Assembly: GCA_002376725.1 (NCBI GenBank)
Contig: DFOM01000024.1
Coordinates: 1,950-25,266 of the forward strand
Length of the DNA stretch: 23,317 nt
Source: Cloacimonetes bacterium UBA3541
Lineage (GTDB): Bacteria > Cloacimonadota > Cloacimonadia > Cloacimonadales > Cloacimonadaceae
Direction: 5' to 3'
In this document: positions 1-8,133 of the stretch, in pieces
How positions within the stretch are numbered: position 1 is the stretch's first letter
Layout of the letters: every line of letters begins with the position of its first letter
The notes under the pieces: generated by a model
Databases searched by the model: none
The model's input: the letters and a program-made list of their open reading frames with translations, nothing else
What the model was told of the DNA's origin: nothing
Made by a program: the position numbers and the translations under genes

Positions 1-3000
1 ATGAAGGAAGGCGGTATTCTACTTAGTTCTGTTCCTGGAGTACCCATCAATTCTCTTCAGACTTTAGACCTCACTATTAACTGGACTCCTACGGAAACTG
101 GAGCTACCTATATCTATGGTGAAGTTGAGATGACAGGTGATGAAATAGCCACTAACAATCAGACTCCGCATCTGAATGTCAATGTTTACCCCGCAGGTAC
201 AGTAGCCATAACCGTTGGGACAGGAGATACTACTGGACGTATGCCTATGGATTTCTTCTATAAAAATTCTTTATTTGAAACGATATATCTTGCTTCAGAA
301 CTCAATATTGGCGGTCTACTTATCGATATCCAATTCTATAATCACTTCGCGACTAACCTTCCAGAGATGCCAACTAATATTTGGGTAGGAGAGACTACAC
401 AGACCGACCTTTCTGCTGGTTGGATACCATCCACTCAATTAACCCAGGTATTTAGTGGAAATGTGGATTATCCTTCAGGACCCAATGATATTATCATTCA
501 TCTCACTACACCTTATCCTTATGGAGGAGGAAATCTGGTGGTGATGGTTGAGCGTCCAATGGATACAGATTGGTATAGTTCGTCCGATGTATTCCGCACT
601 CAGACTGGGACAGTGTCTAATCGTACTCGTAATATATATAGCGATAGCATAGATTATGATCCTGCCAATCCTCCTACTACTACACCGACAGCTAATTTTC
701 CAAAGACCACTTTTATGTTTATAACTGAGGGATTGGGAGCTATTAATGGCACTGTTTATGGACCTGGTGATGTTCCTCTTGCTGGTGCTACTGTTGTAGT
801 TGAAGGAACTAACTTGAGCTATATCACAGGTGCAGATGGAACCTTCACCTTCCCCTATGTGGCTCAAGGTGAACATCAAGTTACGGCATCAAAACATGGA
901 TATACTGAAGTGACAAACACTGTTACAGTAGTAGAGAACCAGACTGTAACTACTAACTTTACACTTGCTCTACTACCTCAAGTAACGGTAACGGGTAGAA
1001 TAGTAGGAAGTGATCAGCCCACGGTAGGACTTGCTGATGCAACTATCAACTTGAGTGGTTATGAGAGTTATCAAGCTACCACCAATGCCACGGGTAATTT
1101 CACTATCACTAATGTCTATGCCAGTCATACTTATGACTATGTAGCTCATGCAACGGGATATCAAGATGCTACAGGACAGGTAGTAGTAGGTACTACTGAT
1201 GTCAATATGGGAGATATAGTTGTTAATGAGATGGCATATCCACCTTATCAAGTGGTTGCCACTGAAGCTATTGATGGTACTAATGTCACCTTAATCTGGA
1301 ATAGTCCTTCTCCAACCGGTTTAACGGGATTAGAAGATTTTGAGTTAAGCGACGGGGGTTGGGTGCCTTCCTCTAATTGGTCTAATCCTTTGGGTGATTG
1401 GGAATGGACAAATACTTACGATGTAGCAAATTGGTCACCAATATATACAGGCACTAATGTGATTCCACCCCCTAATTGTCATTCTGGAACTGGTATGTGG
1501 GGAACTAAAATTAATACCAATTACACTAATTCAGGTGGATTCAATTATCTAACCAAAACCTTCAATCTGTCGGGAATCTCTGAACCTCAACTGCGGTTTT
1601 GGAGTTGGGAAAATGTCTTTGGTGACTTTGATTATTGTCAGGTAGCGGTTAATGGAACGGTTATATGGGGACCTTCCTGGGATTATACCAATACTCAATG
1701 GCAAGAAAGGGTAGTAGATCTTAGTTCCTATGCCGGTATGTCTGAGGTAGAAATCCAGTTTCAGATGTATGCCACTACAGTAGTTAATTATGCTGGTTGG
1801 TATATTGATGATGTGTATGTGGGTCCAGCTCAAGGTAAAGCAATCAATTCACCTAGCTGCATTATTCCTTTAGAGTTTAGGGGTTTATCGGAAAGAGAAG
1901 CGGCAGCCTATATAGAAAAATCCATTTCCCCTAGAGGTAGAATATCCAATCATAGTTTACCTAGAATGGGAACGCCACCCTCTATTAAAAACGATAGAGT
2001 AATGGTAGGTTACAAGGTCTGGCGTTTACTGCGGGGACAGGAAACCAATGAAAACCTCTGGACTCTTTTAACTCTTACTACTATCAATGATACCACCTAT
2101 GTAGATAACAGCTGGGCTCCTCTTCCCTCTGGCGTCTATAGATTTGCTGTTAAGGCAGTATACACCAATGATGTACTTTCTCCTGCAGCTATTTCTAATG
2201 AAATACATAAAGGTATGATGGGTACTTTGACTGGGACAGTAACTGAGTTCGGTACCAATATACCCATTGAGGGAGCCACTATTACAGCTGGTGAATACAG
2301 CGGTACTTCCAATGTTCAAGGTGTATATTCTTTCAGCGTCTATCAAGGCACATATACCGTAACCTGTTCAAAACCAGGATATCAAACCGCAACTCAAACA
2401 GAAGTAAATATTGTAGGACTTCAGACTACTACGGTAAACTTTGTCCTAACCGAAATAACTTTTCCTCCAACAGCAGTTCAAGCTACAGAAGTTAATCAGA
2501 ATTTGGTGAACCTTACCTGGATGGCACCTACTCCCGGCGCAGTAGGTGAATGGCTTCACTACGATAATGGTCAGAATTATACTAGTATAGGCACAAATTC
2601 AGCAGCGGACTTTGATGTAGCGATACGTTTTCCTGCTTCTGCCTTGCAGGATTATGTAGGTATGAGTCTTTATGCAGTTAAAGCTTGGCCTGCTCAAGCG
2701 GGATCTTTCTCTATTCGGGTATGGACTGGTGGTAATGCTTCTGCACCTGGTCCTATGGTGGTAGACCAGCCTTTCACACCTACTTTAGATACCTATAATA
2801 CGGTAATGTTAAACAATCCAGTGGCCATAACTGGAACCGAGGAACTCTGGTTTGGTTATCGTTGTAATGTAACCGGCGGCTATCCTGCAGGTTGTGATTC
2901 AGGTCCTGCTGTAGATGGTTTTGGGAATATGATGTATTTCCAGGGCAGTTGGACTACTACATTAGAACAGAACCCTGACCTCAATTATAACTGGAATATT

Positions 3001-4593
3001 CAAGGTTATGTAGGATATTCTGCTCCAGATAGAGCACCTGAAATTAGTTTGTCGCTTCCGCCATCTTATGTTATCAGCGATGTTGGAATGCGTTCTGTCA
3101 CTACCGGTATTTTAACGACCAATCCAGATAATGCTAAACTTCATCCAGAATCTAAGACTAATAATGGCTTTGACATACAGCTTTCATCTGATAAGGAGAC
3201 TAATCAGCATAGATATAATTCTATTGGAAATATTAAAGTTAGACAAGAGCATAATAGCTATGATGTGAAAGATAATAGAGCACTATCAGGTTACAAGGTA
3301 TGGCGTTTACTGCAAGGACAGGAGACCAATGAAAGTGCCTGGACTCTACTTACCACGGATGTTATAACTGCTACCGTCTGGCAGGATGATGATTGGGGCT
3401 CAGTTCCCGATGGAATGTATAAGTGGGCAGTAAAAGCGGTTTATACTGGTGGAGCTCTTTCTAATCCCGCTTTCTCCAATGCCTTACCTAAAGTAACTGA
3501 GATAGGAACTATTGCGGGAACAGTTAAGAATCAACAGAATGCACCTATAATGGGAGCTACGGTAACCTGTGGAGATGTTACAGCTACCACCAATAACAGT
3601 GGTGCCTATAGTATGTTAGTTCCTGCAGGAACTCATAGTGTGACCGCCAGTGCAACAGGTTATGATTCGGTTACTCATGATAATGTAGTAGTAGTCACAG
3701 GTTTGACTACTACGGTGAACTTCATACTTCCTCCCAGCAGTACGATTATTATACTGGAGGATAGTTTTGAAACCTATGAGAACTTTGCTCTGACCTTTGC
3801 ACCCTGGACCTGTGTTGATGTAGACCTGAGTGCTACTTATGGCATCAGTGGAGTAAGCTTCCCCAATTGCTATGCTCCTATGGCATACATCATCTTTGTG
3901 CCCTCAGCTACAACTCCTCCACTTACTGCTACAGATGTAACTCATACCGGTACTAAAATAGCGGCTTCTTTTGCTGCAACTTCTCCTCCTAATAATGACT
4001 GGTTGATTACTCCGGTACTACATCGTCCTACTCAAATAACCTTCTGGGCACGCTCTTATGTGACCGATTATGGAATGGAAAGATTTAAAGTAGGTGTCTC
4101 TACTACGGGAACTAATCCGAGCAATTTCACTATCATCAGTGGACCTAACTATATAGAAGCTCCTGCAGTATGGACAGAATATACCTATGCAATTGATGGA
4201 CAACCTGAAAATGCATATATCGGTATTCAGTGTGTATCTAATGATGCCTTCATCTTCCTATTAGATGATGTTACGGTGGAAGCCACACCTCTAGAAGATC
4301 CTACGGTTCCAGTTCTAGCAACAGAGCTGCAGGGTAACTATCCCAATCCTTTCAATCCGGAGACCACTATTCGCTACAGTGTAAAAGAAACAGTACCTGT
4401 CACTATTGAGATTTATAATCTCAAGGGACAGCTGGTTCGTACCTTAGTGAATGAAGTCAAGACAGCAGGTAATTATTCAGTAATCTGGAACGGAAGAGAT
4501 AGTCATAATCAGCCTGTATCCAGTGGAGTCTATTTCTATAAGATGAACGCTGGTAAATACAGCAGCACTAAGAAGATGATTATGATGAAATAA
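1..4593 (+). CDS. Giant secreted multidomain protein with C-terminal sorting-type domain (5' end probably outside window)
   Basis: Open from the first base, 1530 residues, ending TAA. There is no signal peptide at the N-terminus; residues 1-65 look like the end of a CARDB-type beta-sandwich, so the true start is probably upstream. Order read from the protein: an all-beta module (about 67-240); two carboxypeptidase-regulatory-like (CarboxypepD_reg) repeats at about 245-325 and 329-412, with the typical G-x-V...PLAGATV...ADGTFTF pattern; a fibronectin III (Fn3)-like unit interrupted by a jelly-roll module (about 443-606, ending WYIDDVYVG); a third CarboxypepD_reg repeat (about 741-818); a second interrupted Fn3-like unit (822-1165); a fourth repeat (about 1169-1245); a cleaved-adhesin-like jelly roll (about 1252-1430); and a sorting-type/FlgD-like tail (1439-1530). 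The tail suggests export through SecA and then an outer-membrane type IX-like route. Likely surface-bound or released; ligand unknown. No catalytic motif was recognised. Confidence 0.85.
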   Translation: MKEGGILLSSVPGVPINSLQTLDLTINWTPTETGATYIYGEVEMTGDEIATNNQTPHLNVNVYPAGTVAITVGTGDTTGRMPMDFFYKNSLFETIYLASELNIGGLLIDIQFYNHFATNLPEMPTNIWVGETTQTDLSAGWIPSTQLTQVFSGNVDYPSGPNDIIIHLTTPYPYGGGNLVVMVERPMDTDWYSSSDVFRTQTGTVSNRTRNIYSDSIDYDPANPPTTTPTANFPKTTFMFITEGLGAINGTVYGPGDVPLAGATVVVEGTNLSYITGADGTFTFPYVAQGEHQVTASKHGYTEVTNTVTVVENQTVTTNFTLALLPQVTVTGRIVGSDQPTVGLADATINLSGYESYQATTNATGNFTITNVYASHTYDYVAHATGYQDATGQVVVGTTDVNMGDIVVNEMAYPPYQVVATEAIDGTNVTLIWNSPSPTGLTGLEDFELSDGGWVPSSNWSNPLGDWEWTNTYDVANWSPIYTGTNVIPPPNCHSGTGMWGTKINTNYTNSGGFNYLTKTFNLSGISEPQLRFWSWENVFGDFDYCQVAVNGTVIWGPSWDYTNTQWQERVVDLSSYAGMSEVEIQFQMYATTVVNYAGWYIDDVYVGPAQGKAINSPSCIIPLEFRGLSEREAAAYIEKSISPRGRISNHSLPRMGTPPSIKNDRVMVGYKVWRLLRGQETNENLWTLLTLTTINDTTYVDNSWAPLPSGVYRFAVKAVYTNDVLSPAAISNEIHKGMMGTLTGTVTEFGTNIPIEGATITAGEYSGTSNVQGVYSFSVYQGTYTVTCSKPGYQTATQTEVNIVGLQTTTVNFVLTEITFPPTAVQATEVNQNLVNLTWMAPTPGAVGEWLHYDNGQNYTSIGTNSAADFDVAIRFPASALQDYVGMSLYAVKAWPAQAGSFSIRVWTGGNASAPGPMVVDQPFTPTLDTYNTVMLNNPVAITGTEELWFGYRCNVTGGYPAGCDSGPAVDGFGNMMYFQGSWTTTLEQNPDLNYNWNIQGYVGYSAPDRAPEISLSLPPSYVISDVGMRSVTTGILTTNPDNAKLHPESKTNNGFDIQLSSDKETNQHRYNSIGNIKVRQEHNSYDVKDNRALSGYKVWRLLQGQETNESAWTLLTTDVITATVWQDDDWGSVPDGMYKWAVKAVYTGGALSNPAFSNALPKVTEIGTIAGTVKNQQNAPIMGATVTCGDVTATTNNSGAYSMLVPAGTHSVTASATGYDSVTHDNVVVVTGLTTTVNFILPPSSTIIILEDSFETYENFALTFAPWTCVDVDLSATYGISGVSFPNCYAPMAYIIFVPSATTPPLTATDVTHTGTKIAASFAATSPPNNDWLITPVLHRPTQITFWARSYVTDYGMERFKVGVSTTGTNPSNFTIISGPNYIEAPAVWTEYTYAIDGQPENAYIGIQCVSNDAFIFLLDDVTVEATPLEDPTVPVLATELQGNYPNPFNPETTIRYSVKETVPVTIEIYNLKGQLVRTLVNEVKTAGNYSVIWNGRDSHNQPVSSGVYFYKMNAGKYSSTKKMIMMK
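2008..2073 (+). repeat. Internal coding repeat, copy 1 (GYKVWRLL module)
   Basis: This encodes GYKVWRLLRGQETNENLWTL and continues L-T. It matches 3289-3354 at 54 of 66 bases and 19 of 22 residues by direct comparison. It is the second half of an interrupted Fn3-like unit. Most differences are synonymous or confined to one short variable stretch, consistent with duplication inside the gene. Confidence 0.85.
3289..3354 (+). repeat. Internal coding repeat, copy 2 (GYKVWRLL module)
   Basis: Second copy of the 66-base repeat at 2008-2073, encoding GYKVWRLLQGQETNESAWTL followed by L-T. The downstream ends of the two modules also correspond (VYRFAVKAVY versus MYKWAVKAVY), so the duplicated unit is longer than the near-identical core. 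Confidence 0.85.
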
Positions 4594-4617
4594 TCCTAAA
4601 TCAACTATCTAAGATAT

Positions 4618-4650
4618 ATCCCCGTATGGTTTTTCCTGCGGGGATTTATT
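4618..4650 (+). terminator. Hairpin terminator after the giant secreted protein gene
   Basis: ATCCCCG at 4618-4624 pairs exactly with CGGGGAT at 4639-4645. The stem can extend inward by a T-G and an A-T pair and then GG/CC around a five-T loop. A T-rich run follows (TTATTTATATT). It lies 25 bases after the stop codon, the expected place for an intrinsic terminator. Confidence 0.7.
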
Positions 4651-4940
4651 TATATTATCCTACTCGTCCTGGTAAAAATTTTAATGTTAATAAAAAGTAT
4701 AAGTTAGAAATAGCACGGATCAATGGAAGATATGGGAATGTTACTATCAAATAAGAAGAAGGCATTTATTTCCTATAGTAAATATGATTAATAAGGTTTT
4801 TGGAGTTTAGGAGCAGTAATTGAGTTAGATTTTGGTATTGACATAATAAGGCAATCATTTTTTAAAGAAAAAATGAAAAGATTTATATATCTGGTTTGCA
4901 TTTTAAGCAATTAGTAGATATGAGATAGGGAATTGTAATA
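4651..4940. other. AT-rich intergenic region before secA
   Basis: This stretch of 290 bases separates the terminator from secA. I see no RNA gene or convincing coding region; the longest ATG-started frame I noticed is a 22-codon ORF at 4723-4791 with nothing to support it. It probably carries the secA promoter and leader. Confidence 0.5.
4838..4866 (+). promoter_or_regulatory. Possible secA-topA promoter
   Basis: A perfect TTGACA lies at 4838-4843, followed after 17 bases by a weak -10-like TTTAAA at 4861-4866. It is about 75 bases upstream of the secA start and downstream of the terminator. The -10 match is only four of six in an AT-rich background, and promoter rules for this lineage are not known to me, so this is tentative. 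Confidence 0.25.
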
Positions 4941-7900
4941 ATGTTAGAAAAATTACTCCGTAAAATGTTTGGTGATAAAAACACCCGTGATTTAAATAAA
5001 TATCTGCCCCAAATACAAGTTATAAACCAGATTTATGAAGGTCTGGCACAATATGAAGATGACCAGTTGAAAAATAGGGTGGCAGAAATAAAGCAGGAAA
5101 TAGCAGAAAAGCTAAATGGTTTAAGAGAAAAATTAGAAGAATTGGAAACTCTTTATAGGAAAGAAGAAGATGAAGGTGAACGCAATCGGATAGATATTCA
5201 AATTGATGAGACTAAGAAAGATCTAATAACTCTTACTAAATCCACTTTAGATGATTACTTACCAGAAGTCTATGCAATTGTAAAGGATACCTGTCGTAGA
5301 TTAGTAGGTAAAAGTTTTATAGTAAGAGGACATGAAGTAGTGTGGGATATGGTTCCTTTTGATGTGCAATTGATAGGAGCAATAGTTTTGCATGATGGCA
5401 AGATAGCTGAAATGGCAACGGGTGAAGGTAAAACATTAGTTGCAACTATGCCCCTATTTCTTAATGCCTTAGTAGGTAGAGGTGCTCATTTAGTAACAGT
5501 TAATGATTATCTTGCTGCCCGCGATGCTGAATGGATGTCTCCGATATTTAATTTTCATAATCTAACAGTAGGATGTATAACTACTGATATGGATTTTGAA
5601 TCTCGGAAAAAAGCTTATCAGTGTGATGTTACTTATGGGATGAATAGTGAATTCGGATTTGACTATCTTCGTGATAATATGGCAGTTACACCCGAACAAT
5701 TAGTGCAGCGTGATTTTTATTATGCCATTGTTGATGAGGTGGATAGTATTCTTATAGATGAAGCTCGCACTCCTTTAATAATCAGTGGACCAATTGCTCA
5801 AGATAAAAATTTCTACCAGGAACTTCGTCCTCAGATAAATCAATTAGTGCAGGCACAAAATGCTCTGGTACAGCAGGTTTTATCAGAAATCAGGGAAGAT
5901 CTTAGAGAAGATAATCCTAACTCTGATATGGAAAGATTGGGAAGAAATCTCTTGTTAGTTCAAAGAGCTGCACCCAGAAATAAAGCTTTTACTAAGATAA
6001 TGCAGGATCCAAAACTGAAAAAGCTGGTCAATGATATAGAGGGCATTTATCTGCGCGACAAAAAAATGCCAGAACTAGATGAAAATCTGTATTATGTAGT
6101 AGACGAACATCAAAACACCGTAGATCTCTGTGAAAAAGGTAGAGATTATTTGTCCCGCCACGATAAAAATCTATTTTTAGTGGAAAGTCTGGATGAAATA
6201 TTAAACAATATAGATGAAGATGAGACACTCACTGAAGAAGAAAAAATAAAGAAAAAAAACCGAGAAACTAACCGGTTTATGGATAAAAGTGAGAAGCTGC
6301 ACAATATCAATCAACTTTTGAAAGCCTATACTCTGTTTGAAAAGGATGTGGAATATGTTGTAGTAGACAACAGAGTGGTCATTGTAGATGAATTTACAGG
6401 GAGATTGATGCCAGGAAGAAGGTATTCCGATGGTCTACATCAAGCTCTGGAAGCAAAAGAAAATGTGGAAATAGAAGCAGGTACTCAGACTTTTGCTACG
6501 ATAACTTTACAGAATTACTTTAGAAAATATGAGAGAATAGCAGGTATGACGGGAACTGCAGCAACCGAAGAAGCTGAATTTGTAGAGATTTATAATTTGC
6601 CGGTGATAACCATTCCAACCAATGTTCCAGTAACCAGAATTGACCATGAAGATGTTATCTATATGACCAAGAATGAGAAGTATCAGGCTTTGATGGATGA
6701 AGTAATCTACTGGCATAATCTGAAAAAACCTGTATTAGTAGGTACAGTAAGCGTAGATGTTTCCGAAACTATTAGTCGTATGTTGAAACGTCGTAATATC
6801 CCTCATAATGTTCTGAATGCTCGTCAACATCAAAGAGAAGCTGAGATTATAGCTTTAGCAGGACAACCTGGTGCAGTAACTATAGCAACAAATATGGCAG
6901 GCCGTGGGACGGATATAAAGCTTGGACCAGGGGTAGTGACGAAAAACATTGAAGAATATCGGGGAATTGATCCATCCGTTACACTTGAATATCCATATGG
7001 TTTGCCCTTAGATGGACTTCATGTGATAGGAAGTGAAAGGCATGAGAGTAGACGTATAGATCGTCAATTACGAGGAAGAGCGGGTCGTCAAGGCGATCCT
7101 GGCACTTCTAGATTCTATTTATCTCTGGAAGATGATCTTCTTCGTTTATTTGGTTCAGAAAGGATTGCTCCTATGATGACTCGTATGGGAATGAAACCTG
7201 GAGATGCCATAAGACATCCCTGGATGACCAAAACGGTGGAAAGAGCTCAAAAAAGAGTAGAAGAAAATAACTTTGAAATCCGCAAAAACTTACTAAAATA
7301 TGATGAGGTAATGAATCAGCAAAGAGAAGTTATCTATTCTTATCGTAGAAGTGTCTTGAAAGGATATTCGTTAAAGCGTGAAGTTCAAGAGATGATTGAA
7401 GAAACAGTAGATAGGATTATTTCCGAATATATCCCCCTAGATAGTTCACCCGATGAATGGAATCTAGCAAGACTTACTCAATGGTTCAAATCTGCTCTGA
7501 ATGTTGCTATAGAGCCTGAAGACCTAGAGTCCGATCATCTTAGCGAACCTCTTTTAAGAAATACTTTGAAAGAGCTTATCATTCAAGCATATGAAAAGAA
7601 AGAGGAACGAGTAGGTTCGGAATCAATGCGCGAAATTGAACGGCGTTGTCTGTTGGAAGTTGTGGATGAAGAATGGCGTGATCATCTACATGAAATGGAC
7701 TTACTAAAAGAAGGTGTATACCTTCGTGCTTACGCAGAAAAAGACCCTCTGGTAGAATATAAAAGGGAAAGCTTTGAGCTCTTTCAAAATCTTATCTCTC
7801 GTATTCAAGAAAATATTACCAAAAAAGTCTTTACTACCTACATTCTAACTCAAGAACAAGTGCAGAATATGCTGAAAGACTCCAGATTGCAGCATGAAAA

Positions 7901-8105
7901 TGTTAGTGTTTTCTTGAAATCTCAAGAATTGAGACCTACTCAGCAGAATATGAGTGCACCACCTCAGTTCTCAGAGCCAAATGCAGGAGAAATGAAACAA
8001 AAACCAATTAGGGTAGCTCAACGCATAGGTAGAAATGACCCTTGTCCCTGTGGTAGTGGGAAAAAATATAAGAAATGCTGTGGACGTTTTGAAAACAGTG
8101 AATAA
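4941..8105 (+). CDS. secA: Protein translocase subunit SecA
   Basis: SecA is the ATPase motor that pushes unfolded preproteins through SecYEG in the inner membrane. The sequence has the SecA N-terminus (MLEKLLRKMFGDKN), Walker A MATGEGKT at residues 158-165, Walker B DEVD at 265-268 followed by the ARTPLIISGP segment, the EFTGRLMPGRRYSDGLHQALEAKE block, the helicase-like GRGTDIKLG and RQLRGRAGRQGDPG motifs, and a C-terminal zinc-binding SEC-C motif with Cys1035, Cys1037, Cys1046 and Cys1047. At 1054 residues it is about 150 longer than E. coli SecA, with a charged coiled insertion before Walker A (about 47-100) and another in the preprotein-binding region (about 305-450). ATG start preceded by GATAGGG. 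topA follows after 28 bases, so the two are likely cotranscribed. It is the probable exporter of the signal-peptide proteins encoded in this window. Confidence 0.98.
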   Translation: MLEKLLRKMFGDKNTRDLNKYLPQIQVINQIYEGLAQYEDDQLKNRVAEIKQEIAEKLNGLREKLEELETLYRKEEDEGERNRIDIQIDETKKDLITLTKSTLDDYLPEVYAIVKDTCRRLVGKSFIVRGHEVVWDMVPFDVQLIGAIVLHDGKIAEMATGEGKTLVATMPLFLNALVGRGAHLVTVNDYLAARDAEWMSPIFNFHNLTVGCITTDMDFESRKKAYQCDVTYGMNSEFGFDYLRDNMAVTPEQLVQRDFYYAIVDEVDSILIDEARTPLIISGPIAQDKNFYQELRPQINQLVQAQNALVQQVLSEIREDLREDNPNSDMERLGRNLLLVQRAAPRNKAFTKIMQDPKLKKLVNDIEGIYLRDKKMPELDENLYYVVDEHQNTVDLCEKGRDYLSRHDKNLFLVESLDEILNNIDEDETLTEEEKIKKKNRETNRFMDKSEKLHNINQLLKAYTLFEKDVEYVVVDNRVVIVDEFTGRLMPGRRYSDGLHQALEAKENVEIEAGTQTFATITLQNYFRKYERIAGMTGTAATEEAEFVEIYNLPVITIPTNVPVTRIDHEDVIYMTKNEKYQALMDEVIYWHNLKKPVLVGTVSVDVSETISRMLKRRNIPHNVLNARQHQREAEIIALAGQPGAVTIATNMAGRGTDIKLGPGVVTKNIEEYRGIDPSVTLEYPYGLPLDGLHVIGSERHESRRIDRQLRGRAGRQGDPGTSRFYLSLEDDLLRLFGSERIAPMMTRMGMKPGDAIRHPWMTKTVERAQKRVEENNFEIRKNLLKYDEVMNQQREVIYSYRRSVLKGYSLKREVQEMIEETVDRIISEYIPLDSSPDEWNLARLTQWFKSALNVAIEPEDLESDHLSEPLLRNTLKELIIQAYEKKEERVGSESMREIERRCLLEVVDEEWRDHLHEMDLLKEGVYLRAYAEKDPLVEYKRESFELFQNLISRIQENITKKVFTTYILTQEQVQNMLKDSRLQHENVSVFLKSQELRPTQQNMSAPPQFSEPNAGEMKQKPIRVAQRIGRNDPCPCGSGKKYKKCCGRFENSE

Positions 8106-8133
8106 ATATTAAAAAAGTAATGAAAGGAAACTA

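Noticed and set aside
475..4203. Several minus-strand open frames of 61-134 codons inside the giant secreted protein gene
   Set aside because: They lie antisense to a clearly coding, domain-rich frame, have serine/isoleucine-rich low-complexity translations and no ribosome-binding sites.
4723..4791. 22-codon ATG-started frame between the terminator and secA
   Set aside because: Too short, no Shine-Dalgarno site, no recognisable peptide; expected by chance in AT-rich DNA.
6028..6716. Minus-strand frames of 66 and 69 codons inside secA, and a 98-codon one inside topA (9780-10076)
   Set aside because: Antisense shadows of essential conserved genes with no start signals.
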